Positions 26,471-37,900 of a DNA stretch of 64,000 nucleotides are shown piece after piece; the stretch's first letter is position 1; each line of letters opens with the position of its first letter. The DNA is from Rhodamnia argentea (lineage: Eukaryota > Streptophyta > Magnoliopsida > Myrtales > Myrtaceae): positions 13,144,001 to 13,208,000 of the forward strand of contig NC_063150.1 of assembly GCF_020921035.1 (NCBI RefSeq), written 5' to 3'. Both the position numbers and the translations under genes were made by a program. The notes beneath the pieces are model-generated. The model did not search any database. It worked only from the letters and a program-made list of their open reading frames with translations, and was not told the DNA's origin.

Positions 26471-27997
26471 TGCTGCTCGAACTTCGACTGCTTGCGAAGA
26501 CAGTGGGCACGGGGATGGAGAATGATTTCGGGGGCTGTCGGCACGCGAAGTGAAGTGAGGAGTTTAGGCGTCACGAGTAAAAAAGTTGGCGGTTGAAGAA
26601 AAATCTTTTAATCATTTTCGCCCCGCATATCACGGTTTGAGAGGAATACGTTTACTTTGATCATATCCCAATTTTCCGTGCCTTAATTTTTTGTTCTTAT
26701 AAATAATCACAAACTGTTATTTTAAGTACAAATTACTTCATTACCTCATTCCTCGTTGTCACAAAAATAAAACTTAGCGTTTCCGATCATCCAGCCAGAT
26801 CAACGGTTAGACATTTAAATTTTTAATGAAACGATTGGATCGTTAAGTTGATTTTTTTATAAAAAATATTAATTCCTAAATTAGAATTTTCACAAAAAAA
26901 GTGGAAATTATCTCCCTAAGTTTTTATGTAAAGCTGGAAAATTCGTTTTTTTAGACTTTCACCTCTTAGGTTCGTGGAAAACGATTTAGCCAATAAAAAA
27001 TACTTTCCGATTAACCTAAAATCCACTCAGAAAATTAAAAAAAGCGGATTCCTAAACGTAGAAATGTGAAAATATTTTTTGAAATTACTCATGTTTTACT
27101 CTTTTCTATTTTTAGATTATATTTATATTCTTAGTTTTATTTTTCTTACGCCTCCATCGGTCGCCCGGCCTCGGCGACCGGGCCACACAAGATTGACCCT
27201 CGCCAATCCAGCAAGCTCGACCTCGACCTCGTCTGGCTGGTCCTCGGCTAAGGAGGACGAAAAAAAATAACTAAATAAGATATAAATAAATAAATAAAAT
27301 ATAAAAAAAATTTAATATAGAAAATAAAAATTATTAAAAACTTAATTATTATTATTATTATTATTATTATTATTTTTACCTTAGATAAAGTCATAGAAAT
27401 TGAAATCATTTTTCAAATAAATCTAAACACTAAAAGATATTTTCGGTCACGTATAACCAAATAGAATAAAACAACCCGTTCTGTTGAATTTTCTTTTTTC
27501 ACCATGTTTTTTCCCAAACAAATGCACCTTGTGGGCTTCACGGTGGAGCCTCGTGGGGGTAGCGTCCACGTCTACCAAATCCGGTCTGCGAGGGCGGGCG
27601 GTTGGACCGAACCTTGAAGAAGCCTTCAGGATCCGCGAAGTGCGAAGGTCGTCAACCCTCCTTCGAGATTGGACCGTTGACCGGGGTGCCGACAGACACC
27701 AGCTTCCCAGATTTTACGTGTGGTGCTCCAGTTCTCACTACGATTGGGATCTCGACACGTCAGCACGACAGGATTCGGACGGCTCGGATTTATCCTCCTC
27801 CTTGGAGGCTGTCTGAAGTCCTTGAAATTATTAGTGTAACTTGGGATTTTGGAAATGGAGGGTCCACAATGTGATTCACAAGAGCGCACCATCTGTTCAC
27901 ATGTCAAAAGGGGCACGTGACGGACCTTGGCCATACGGCCAGAACACCACTAGGCCGCCCCGTCCCGTCTCGCCCCACCGTTCTTGAACGTAAACCC
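26471..27997. other. Upstream region of the AKR gene and repeats
   Basis: The first few hundred bases are presumably the AKR promoter, but I see no clear TATA box. From 26600 to 27480 it is AT-rich with a GC-rich island (27150-27265) resembling the core of the family A/D foldback elements. 27500-27950 is GC-richer with frames on both strands that match nothing known. Confidence 0.45.
27345..27374. repeat. (ATT)n microsatellite
   Basis: About ten ATT units next to the GC-rich core of a decayed repeat. Confidence 0.85.
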
Positions 27998-28500
27998 TTC
28001 AGGATAACGGTGGATGGGTTGGCTGGGGTTTCGTGGCTCTTGCCCAGTGGTTGATGAATATTGGTCGGATTTCGTAGAAAAAAAGAGAGAAAATTTAGAC
28101 AAAAATATGAAAAATTAAAAAAATTAAAAAATTGTAAATACTGTCATGATATCTCCTGCTCCACTTGGCACATTAGGCGCTTTATTTATTACTAGATGAA
28201 AATTCAAGAACTTTTATAATTTTTCATATGAGTTCTCGAATATGATCCGTTCAAGATAACTTTGGATGGGTTGGCTAGGCTTCGTGGCCCTCGCTCAATG
28301 GTTGGGGAGGGTCGGTGGGCTTTGCACACAAAAAAATAAATAAAAGACAAGAAAGAAACAAAATAAAAAAAAAAAAAATGAAAAAAATTAATTAATTAAA
28401 TACTGTCTTGACATCTCTAACTCCACTTGGCCCATTAGGCACTATATTTACTACTAGAAAACGAGTGAAGAACTTTTACTATTCTTCATATGAGTTTGAA
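27998..28500. repeat. Tandem duplication of about 252 bp
   Basis: Two head-to-tail units: 27998-28249 and 28250 to about 28500. Shared landmarks in the same order are ttcaRgataac, ggatgggttggct, an A-rich spacer, 'aatactgtc', 'ctccacttgg', 'cattaggc' and 'ttcatatgagtt'. The copies are clearly diverged, so the duplication is old. Non-coding. Confidence 0.75.
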
Positions 28501-29257
28501 ATGATTTAGTTATGAACTCATTTAAGACCTCGTTAAGTTGTCAGACGATCCATTTATAACTCACTTAGGCCCATTTATAAAACTTAAGGCAATTCATTTT
28601 ATGACATGCAATGCATTTTGCTGCCTCTATTACTGACTTGCAAACCATAGCGGGGATGCTCGGACACGGACATAAGTAAGGTGGGAAGTCGAAAAATTAG
28701 GAGAGACAAGTTAGGAAATTGACAAGGTGTTAGCTCATGCACGCAAATTTGGGCATACCACTTACGTGGTATCACCCCTCTAAATTCATTAGCTCGAATA
28801 GCTCAGGTTGAGTTTTTCGGGCGCTTTTGGGCTTCATATTGTGTAGGCCTAAATGGCCCGGATTGTCCTGAAATGGTTTATTTTTCATATGTAATTGTCA
28901 AATCTAAATGAACAATTCAATCGACCCACATTATAAGAGCAAACATAACCTCCTAGCACTATTTTGTAGCATTTCTTCTTATTACAATCTAGATTGCTGA
29001 CAGGTTAAGTGAAACACTCTTCCAAGTCAAAAAGGTTTAGGAGTGGTTTCCCTCGGATTTGAGCCCCTGCTCCTTATAAAAAGTGAAGAAGGGCTCTAAT
29101 CTAAAATTGGTTGATGGGCTCTTGAAGCAAAGAGCCTGGGCACTTGTGTCAGATGATTTTCCTACAGCCCGTTAAAAGCTCGACAAAATTCAAGAATCCG
29201 TTTGCTTTGAAAAAAAAAAAAACGATTTGAAGAATATGTTCACAAAAATAATTCTAT
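28501..29257. other. Intergenic DNA, no gene recognised
   Basis: No family-like frame or RNA gene was seen. The A-rich segment near 29198-29240 resembles one end of the family E MITE. Confidence 0.45.
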
Positions 29258-29893
29258 AAAATTTCAAATAAGGGTCTGAAGTGCTATTTTTTTCTTAAAT
29301 AAAGGCTTGAGGTGGATCTTTATTCCAAATAAAGGCTAAAAATGCCCTTATCATTTCAAACAAAAGCCCGATCGGAGGGCATCTTCTTTTATTTTATGAT
29401 TTTTTTTCCTTTTTTGTTTTTATGTTATCTTTTTCATTTTTTTTTTTTTTTTTCCTCTCCCTTCCCCCGGCCAATCGCTGATGTCGGGCGAGGGTTGCCC
29501 AAGCAAGGGTGAGGCTAGGTGAGGGCTACCCTCGTCGGCTTTGGCGAGGAAAGCCCTCGCCCGCGCTAGCCCAAGTGAGAGTGAGGGCATGCATCGGGCG
29601 AGGGTCACTCGATGCGGCTCGTTCGATGCAAGCCCCAAGCGACAACGAGGCCTTGCTTGACACTGGTGAGGGTAGCCCACTCCTAAGGTCGGTGATGGCT
29701 AGAGGAGGGGAGAGAAAAAGAAAAAGAAAAAGAAAAGAAATGGAAAGCATAAAAGAAAAAAAAATTCAAAAAAGTAAAGGATGGCTCTTCTTTGAAACAA
29801 TGAAGGCCCTTATTCACTTATTTTAAATAAGATCCACTTCAGATCTTTATTTGAGAAAATGACGGCACTTCAGTCTCTTATTTGAAAATTTTC
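29258..29893. mobile_element. Foldback element, family D
   Basis: The left terminus (tttcaaataagggtctgaag) and right terminus (cttcagtctcttatttgaaa) are inverted repeats. They continue inward through complementary 'gaggtggatctttatt' and 'aagatccacttcagatc' segments for about 70 bp. The centre is a GC-rich block (about 29460-29720) with many 'gcgaggg'/'ccctcgc' motifs, like the cores of family A copies. Non-coding; non-autonomous. Confidence 0.65.
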
Positions 29894-30420
29894 CAAGTAA
29901 TCACATACATCGCTTGAAAGATGGAAAATGTGTTCGTTATCGACCGCAAATCATGTTTAAACTTTTTTTTTTTTTGTGGATGATGAAAATGTTTCGTTCG
30001 TTCATTTTTACAATTGATGCAAATACTCATATTTGGAAAAATGTTCTCCAAAAAGGTGGGCCAATCGACCAACCGAGTTGAACTGGGCATCCATGTCGCA
30101 TAACCTTATGTTCAGTGTTCACCTACCGCGAAACAAATGCACCCTAAATTGGAAAGGAGAATCTCGGGTCTTAGCCCGACCTGATCCGAACCGGCCCCAG
30201 ATATACGAAGGGGCGGTCTAATTGTCTATCTATTCTTTTTGATTTTTTTGGCGATATTATTGTAAGGAAATAATAAGAGACCTTAGAAGAGAAAAAAGAA
30301 GAAGAGCAAACAAGCACCACTCGTTTGAAGAGAGAAGTGGAAGACGCAGCCAAATCCATTCCACCCCCACATTCCACTCTTTCCGCCAGAAAAACTCTTC
30401 CCATTGAAAATAACAGCAAA

Positions 30421-30606
30421 ATGAAATCTCTTCCGTCTTCTTCACCTCCATCTCCTCCTCCATCTCTCTCCCATTCCTCCCTCCTCCTCCTCCTCCTCCC
30501 ATGGCCGCCGCCGCCCCCAATTCTCCTTCCTAACAGCAATCCGGCCTCCACCATCCCCATTAGTCTCTCGCCACCTCTTCCCCCTCCACACGCGGCAAAC
30601 TCATGA
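30421..30606 (+). other. Upstream ORF before PHT2;1 (61 codons)
   Basis: Begins at ATG 30421 and ends in TGA at 30604-30606, so its stop overlaps the main start as ATGA. The peptide is Ser/Pro/Leu-rich low complexity and has no family resemblance. A second, 10-codon upstream ORF starts at 30501 in a stronger context (cccATGGCC) and stops at 30533. Whether either is transcribed depends on where the PHT2;1 transcript begins, which the sequence does not show. Confidence 0.4.
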
Positions 30607-33600
30607 CTTCTTCCTACTTCTTTTCATCCTCCACCAAACAGTACGGCACCACACCCGAACCCCTCCTCCTCCTCCACCGCCGCCGCCGCCACCACCTCCC
30701 AAGACACCAAGTCCTTCCTCTACTATCCTCGGCCATTGGCGAACCTCACCTCCCGCAGAAACCATCCACCTTCTCTCTCCAACCCCTCCGACCCTCCCAC
30801 CGTTTGAGGAAGCCCTTCTTTGCCACCACCATCTCGTCCTCCTTTGAGGGCGGCGAAGAAGAAGGAGAACAGCAGCATCAGGATGAGGTGCCGGAAGGCA
30901 TGGGGGAGGCGTTCCACATCTCGTCAAGCACCGCAACGGCGATCTCTGCCCTCATCGCCGTCGCCGTCCTGTCCTTCCCGCTGCTTGTGAGGTCGCAGCT
31001 GGGGGTGGGGGCGCCGCTGAAGAGCCGGGCGCTGACGTACGCGACGCTGCTGTTCGGGTTCTACATGGCCTGGAACATCGGGGCGAACGACGTGGCTAAT
31101 GCCATGGGGACGTCGGTGGGCTCGGGGGCGCTGACGCTGCGGCAGGCGGTGGTGACGGCGGCGGTGCTGGAGTTCTCCGGGGCGCTGCTGATGGGGACGC
31201 ACGTGACCAGCACGATGCAGAAGGGGATCCTGGTGGCCGGTTTCTTCCAGGGCAAGGACACCCTCCTCTTCGCCGGCCTCCTCTCCTCTCTCGCCGCCGC
31301 TGGCACTTGGCTCCAGGTACCATTCAATTCTTAGAATAGCCGATTCGGAAGTGGCTAAATCAGTAAACTGGGTTCGTTCGTCTGAATGAATATTTGACTG
31401 AATTGTTACGCAGATTACTCACGTTGACCTCTAAAAGTAAACTCTCCATCCATCCAGATTTGCTACTTTTATTATATCGGGATCAACTCTTGCTGTCATG
31501 TCCTATATAGTGCTGCTATGTCGTAAACTTTGAGCTGGTTTGTCGCTGATTTGTTGGTCGGGTTCGTTTTGCCTGTGGAACTGAGAACCGGACCAAATTC
31601 CACGGAACCGCCTAGAACCAGCTGGTTCCCGGTTCAATTCTGAATCGATGCTCACCCCTATTTGGTATAAGGTGGCAAAATCAAATCATGTCTCATTGAA
31701 TATCATGTCATTTGGAATCATAAGGGCATAAAATTACATGCTTTTTTTTTTTCTAGGCGCTCTTCCCACCTTTTCTTTTTAAAAGAATTTTATCATTTGT
31801 GATATGTCAATTTTTCCTTTGTATAAAGTTTATTTAACGTTTATCTTCTTCTTCTTCTTCCTTTTTTCATATGAGGTCTGATGTGGCACCATGCCCAGCC
31901 TCATAAGTCATCTACGTCAACCTTAACTCGACAAGTTTGCCGCCACATTAATGTTTTGACAGTTTACTCGACAATTAAACTGAAGGAGGATGTTTCAATT
32001 TAATAAAATAGATATATTTTTTTGGGGCCTCCATGTTCTATCATTTGTTATGCTTTTACTAAAGAGGATAAAGTTAAATTATTGTTAAATTTGGCCTTTC
32101 CTAAGGAAGGGATGCATTTGGTATAGTTTGCTAAATCACAAGCTTATCTACTCCATGCTTGCTAAAATCTTCAAATAAGTGATTTCATAAAACATTAGTC
32201 ATTGGGATCGCTAGCTGTAAAGGGCATGATGTCCTGTGAGCCAATCCCCTAAGACAATGCTCTTCTAAGTCAAAAGCCCCAGCCAAGATTGGAAAATTTT
32301 AGCTTCTTCCCCCAACTTACAATCCAACAGAAGTTGACAACCATGGTGTAAAAGGCACACAAGAAGCTCATACCTCATCAACAATCACTTGGTTCTGAGA
32401 TACACAGAGAAGTCAGCTCTAGCTTCTTGAGCTGCATCAGGGATGTCCGCGGTATAGTCTATGCCAACGCTTGTAAGGGTCGACGGACAGAGTAGCAAAG
32501 AAAGGGGTCAACCGGAGCCGTCAATAATTTGCCCGATTTTGTTACTTTCGGCAGAATCGTCGTCGGGGTAATTAAGTTATGCCGGTTTGTTTTTTTTTTT
32601 TTTTTTCTTTTTTGAATCAGGTTGCATCCTACTATGGTTGGCCTGTCTCCACCACACACTGCATCATAGGATCCATGGTCGGGTTCGGGCTAGTGTACGG
32701 AGGACCGGGCGCTGTTTTCTGGAAATCGCTGGCGAGGGTGATGTCGTCGTGGGTTATTTCGCCTCTGGTGGGCGCTCTGGTATCGTTCGCTGTCTACAAA
32801 TGCATCCGCCGGGTATGCTCCCCGTCCTCCATGAGACGTGCTTTATTGTTTTTGTCCTTTTTTCTAGGGCCCGTTCGCTTGTTCATTGTTCGGACACCTG
32901 AATAGATAAGTCTGCTTCGACTCCGTAACGTCCAAGGCGCAGTATGTCTAAGATATGCTTCACTTTGAGACCTAACCCGGGGTTTTAGCTCTGCTTCTAA
33001 ATGACGTTTGGTATGTCCAGTTTGTGTACAGTGCTCCGAATCCAGGACAGGCTGCCGCCGCGGCTGCACCAGTCGCGGTGTTTCTTGGCGTAACCGCAAT
33101 CTCCTTCGTGGCTTTCCCGCTCAGCAAGAGCTTTCCTCTGGCTCTGGCCCAAGCTTTAGCTTGTGGCACCGCCGGCGCGGTCTTGGTTTACCGAATCATC
33201 CGGAAACAGCTCGGTCATCTCCTTGACAAAGCCGACTCATCAGGGACAGAGCCCAAGGAAGCAGCCGTACTCAATCAAAAAGTTGGATTCCTGACCGAAA
33301 TCGCCGGCCCAAAGGGCACCCAACTGGAGATAGTTTACGGGGTGTTTGGGTACATGCAAGTCCTGTCAGCATGCTTCATGTCGTTCGCTCACGGGGGGAA
33401 CGATGTATCGAACGCGATCGGCCCGTTGGCTGCTGCCCTGTCCATTCTCCACGGCGGGGCGAGCGGGGCCGAGATCGTGATCCCGATAGATGTTCTTGCT
33501 TGGGGAGGATTCGGGATAGTCGCAGGTCTTGCGATGTGGGGGTATAGAGTGATCGCCACGATCGGGAAGAAGATAACAGAGCTCACGCCGACTAGAGGCT

Positions 33601-33845
33601 TCGCAGCAGAGTTTGCAGCAGCTACCGTGGTTCTCTTCGCATCAAAGCTCGGCCTGCCGATCTCGGCCACTCACACTCTGGTCGGCGCCGTCATGGGAGT
33701 CGGGTTCGCGAGAGGACTGAACAGCGTGAGAGCAGAGACCGTCAGGGAGATTGTGGCCTCTTGGGCAGTGACAATCCCTGTCGGTGCTTTCTTTGCGGTT
33801 GTCTACACATGGATCTTGACGAAGCTCTTGTCGTATATACTGTGA
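30603..33845 (+). CDS. PHT2-1: Inorganic phosphate transporter 2-1, chloroplastic
   Basis: Three exons: 30603-31316, 32621-32812 and 33021-33845, joined by GT-AG introns into 1731 nt (576 aa; Arabidopsis PHT2;1 is 587). The protein belongs to the PiT family of Na+- or H+-coupled phosphate symporters and imports phosphate across the inner chloroplast envelope. Residues 1 to about 100 are Ser/Arg/Pro-rich and diverged, as expected for a transit peptide plus linker. Two inverted PiT signatures are present: [19 protein letters not shown] at 160-178 and [17 protein letters not shown] at 426-442. Each sits in a hydrophobic half with several membrane spans, separated by a hydrophilic loop around 345-390. 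WPVSTTHCI and LPISATHTL are the matching THT/THC repeats of the two halves. The start is supported by similarity of MTSSYFFSS to the Arabidopsis N-terminus. The gene converges on the PNISR-like gene, with about 1.1 kb between the stop codons. Confidence 0.97.
31560..31660. mobile_element. hAT terminal fragment in PHT2;1 intron 1
   Basis: The segment is rich in ggaacc/ggttcc motifs ('gaaccggacc', 'gctggttcccggttc') and ends in tgctcacccct. Reverse-complemented, that end is aggggtgagca, which resembles the terminus of many plant hAT elements. Only one end is recognisable in the intron. Confidence 0.5.
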
Positions 33846-34953
33846 AGATGATGAAGACCGATCGCTTGTTCAATGCCTGCTGTTATGATTCAACCTTAGC
33901 TCTTCCCTGATGATTCTGGGGGATGATTTTGTTTTCTCTGAGCTTTAAAGGTGATTCGCTTCGGTCGGAAATCTGCATCATATCCTTACCGAGAGTTTCC
34001 CATAAAAGATTGCTTCTCCTGCTTGTGTTTTGCTTCCAAGTTCAAGCTCTTTCTTATCCTCCGAGTCATCTTCTTTACCTATGAGGTCTTAAGAGTAGCA
34101 TTTATAAGGCTCATGAGCAGAATGAACTTCACAACTTCTCTGTTGGTCTGACCAGACAACCAGTTTTTCGCATTTCTGGTAATCACCAGGGCAAGCAAAC
34201 GCTTGCTCCAGCGATTTGGATGGAAAGAAAACCGTCCCATTTCCAAAAATATAAACACGGTTCTTCGCGGCGAGTACAGAGCAAAAACTAGAACTACAGA
34301 GTCCAGCCGCAGTAGAACGATCTCGAAATTCGGTTATATAGCCATGCCTAACTTGAATCTGGCACACCATGAAACATGAACTCATTCCAATACCTACTTT
34401 GGCAAAGCTTGTCGACGTGCTTTGACTTTCTGAACGCATCTAGCACACTATGAGAAACTAAAGAATTTGACTTTTAAAAAACAAAATTCCCGGAACAGGA
34501 GGTATCGACAGACACCAGCTTCCACTAGATCTCTGGATTCAAGAGTCTCATCGTCTTCGATTTTCCATTGTCAACATTAATAGTGCGTTACTGGAACCAT
34601 CAACTTTGATGAAGAAGCGGATAAATCAAAAGATCATAGCAGACAAGCAACAAAAGCCAACATCTACACGAATGAGGATTCTAATTTCTCTCATTTTGAC
34701 TGTAAATACAGATGGGCAAATAACTAAAGATTTGCTAGGAGATGACAGGGAGGAGATGGATCATCTCGCAGGCAATAGGGCACTCCTTTGATCACTCTGA
34801 AAATCCATGCGTTTTTTAACTCCAAACCCGTGATGTATTAAGATCCACCCAGAATGAAACACGAGGACGTTCGGGCACAATAAGACGGTAAAGGAATCAT
34901 CAGCAACCACCATGTCTAGAGCACTTGTTTCAAACTTACAATCAATCTTCTCG
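33846..34953. other. Convergent 3' region of PHT2;1 and the PNISR-like gene
   Basis: Downstream of both stop codons, so it should contain both 3' UTRs and perhaps overlapping transcript ends. A 116-codon minus-strand frame (34089-34439) is open but opens with a non-ATG codon and resembles nothing. I treat it as chance. Confidence 0.5.
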
Positions 34954-37900
34954 TCATCTTGGCCTTCTGATGGGTGACTTAGACCTCGACCTTCTCCTTC
35001 CCCTGCAAGGAAAGAGAAGGAAAAAACCAACTTTTATTGAAGATCCAGGTATATATATAGAAACCAACGTCTTCACCTGAAATTCTATAGTTGTTATGAG
35101 TTGTCAAGTCTTGAAAACATCAACAGAGTAAATTGTCAGAGGCTTATGGAAACGTACCTAGAATTCCCAAGAGAAGAGTAGGGAGAATGCCTGCGCTGAG
35201 AATGCTTGCTATGTGGGGACCTCGATGGTCTAAAAATGAGACATCCATCACACTAATTTGGTGAGTTTAAACGTGCAAATCCAAGAGAAAGATGCTCAGC
35301 CTTTTAAAACATCAATTATCCTCCACTTTCTAACAATTACTAAAATGAGAACACACTAAAAACTGAAGCACCATTGTCTACCAGCCAGAGGAGGAAAAAG
35401 AAAACTGCCAAATAATTCACTGTGATGATCATCAAGACACCCTATATCATGAAACTGCATGAAGGGCATGCTAATCTATAAACCGCACGGTATGAGTTCC
35501 CACACTGTGTTCTGTTTGCAACACAGCTGCCAACAGCTGCTAAGCTGACCCGGTAGAGGTGGTGAGGGGCGGGAATGGGAATCTATCAAAATGATGGCCT
35601 CCGCTCGCATAATATCTCTCAACGAAAATATTATCGACTCGAAAGAGAGAGGTGTTCACTGTTTAACAGTTGGGAAAGAAAATTAAAACACAACAGGTTA
35701 CTTCCAGGCAAAACACAAATATTCTGTTGCTTCTACAGTTAATATTTGTTGCTGTTGAAGCAACAAAATATTTGTGGTGGAGATTGGGAAAGGTGCTGCC
35801 GCATAATTTGACAAACTTATGGAACAGACAAGCAACAAGCGAAACACCATTAGAAAACAAATTATTATTGCTGACCATCTGTCCAAGAAAACAAAGCAAA
35901 GGGAGAATTTTTTCAGATCCTTCAATCAAAAGTTTAATACCAGCTAAAGCCAACCTCCACAAACTTCACAATAACTTGTTTAAAGAGCCAAAAGCGCAAG
36001 TCGCTTGCAGCTGGCTGTAAGATCAGCACAAAGCAAGAACAGAAAAACCTCCGTAACTCACGAAATGACATTAGAAATAAGCACGGATTATATATATTCA
36101 TTTTCTTTCTTCTACTAATTTATATTTTGGCTCAACACTTATGTCCTAAATGACGTTTTTGCATTACCAGAGATAACAGCATTGACGATATTACAAATGG
36201 CTCCACTAGACTTATGAGTTCATCTTTCATCCTTCACTGCCAAGAAAGCCCACTTTCTCTAAATGAAGCCTTAATAAAACCTTGTCACACTAGAGGATAT
36301 GCAGAAAAACAATACACAAAAAACACATAACTGAGTAGAACAGAAGACAAATCATCAACAATTTCAACAGTACTCCCTGTTCCAGAAGCATTCTTCACTC
36401 ATCAGAAGTCCATGACAAAAGGTCAAAATCAGGTGGACCACAGTCCAGAAGCAATGCAAATAATGAGATGAAGCTGCTATCCCAATCAGTAAGAAGGAGA
36501 TTATCAATTTAAAACCTACTCGGAAGCTATCACATACTCTTCCAGTCAATCTTAGACTCAGCAACCACCACATCAAGAAAAAAGAAACAGCACATTCCTA
36601 AGGATTTAGATGACTTCCAAAGTGAAAAATATCTAACCATCATCATTATTTGTCCAACATTCTTTCATGTAGATGGCACAATATTATCGACTTGTTTGAG
36701 CCATGATCTTATACCCACTTAGCAGTCTTATCAGTCATCTGCTTAATCCAGAGTACATGCTTAAACACTCAAACTCACAATCAGTCAAGATGCTAGATGA
36801 CCATGACCATATGCTAAAATCTAAAGCAATGCCATTTGGTTGAACAATTACCTTCTTCTAGACCTAACAGGAGAAGGTGAGAGGTCTCGTTTTCGGGCAC
36901 GTGACTTCCTGCCAGACATGAGAAAAGAAGGCAGTTGAATCCCAACAATGTCTCTCCTTAATATTTGTAGCACCAGTAAGCAAAATATTAGCTCAAACAT
37001 CAAGGAACAGGCAGAAAATTCTCTACGAGTAAACGAATAAAGGAATATAAACCACGAGAAAAAGTGGACATCAACCTAATGACAAACCTTCTAGAATCGT
37101 CAGAAACTTCGTCACTCGAACTTTTTGCATGTGAATTTTCCTTACTATTTCTACCTCTGCTGCCAGTTGAAGAGGAACGTCTTCTCTTATGCCTTCTTGA
37201 ATCATTTGAATGCTCATTCCCCAACCTGTCTTCCTCCTTATGCTTTGACCTTTCATTTCTTTTGTCACCTTCTTTGGCACTAGACCTATAGGATCGCCCT
37301 GCCTCCTTTCTATCCTCCCTGCCATCAACATCATTCGTTCTGCTCCTGGAATGGGATTCCTTCACTCGATCCTCAGATTTACGTTGCTCCAGCTTCTCTT
37401 TGGAATCCAACCTTTCTGTCCTTTCCTTCCTTAGATCCCTTTCATCCTTTCTCTGGTTCTCATCCATCTTCAAGTCCATTTTAACTTTACCAACTGAATC
37501 ACCTCCGCTTGATCTGAATCTGGCCTCTTTATCTTGAGAATTATCTGGCTTGAGTTTCAACACAACATTCTCATCCATCTTCAAGTCCATTTTAACTTTA
37601 CCAACTGAATCACCTCCGCTTGATCTGAATCTGGCCTCTTTATCTTGAGAATTATCTGGCTTGAGTTTCAACACAACATTCTCACTATGATGTTTTGATT
37701 TCATTGAGACATCATCTTTCATGGCATCCCTTGACCCTGAAATATTGACATCTTCATTCACCTTTTTACGATTTAAATCCATCCCATCAACTGTGCCGCC
37801 AGAAGCTAACTGCGCCGTCACATCTGACTTACTGAGACTTGAGCCAATGCCATCAGCGCTGTTTTTCCTTTTGGAAGCATTGACTTTGGTAGAACCACTC

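Noticed and set aside
30325..30420. 93-codon upstream frame before PHT2;1
   Set aside because: Its first codon is TTG. The real ATG in this frame is 30421, so only the 61-codon version is kept.
34089..34439. 116-codon minus-strand frame downstream of the PNISR-like gene
   Set aside because: It does not start with ATG at its stated beginning, lies in likely 3' UTR, and matches nothing known.
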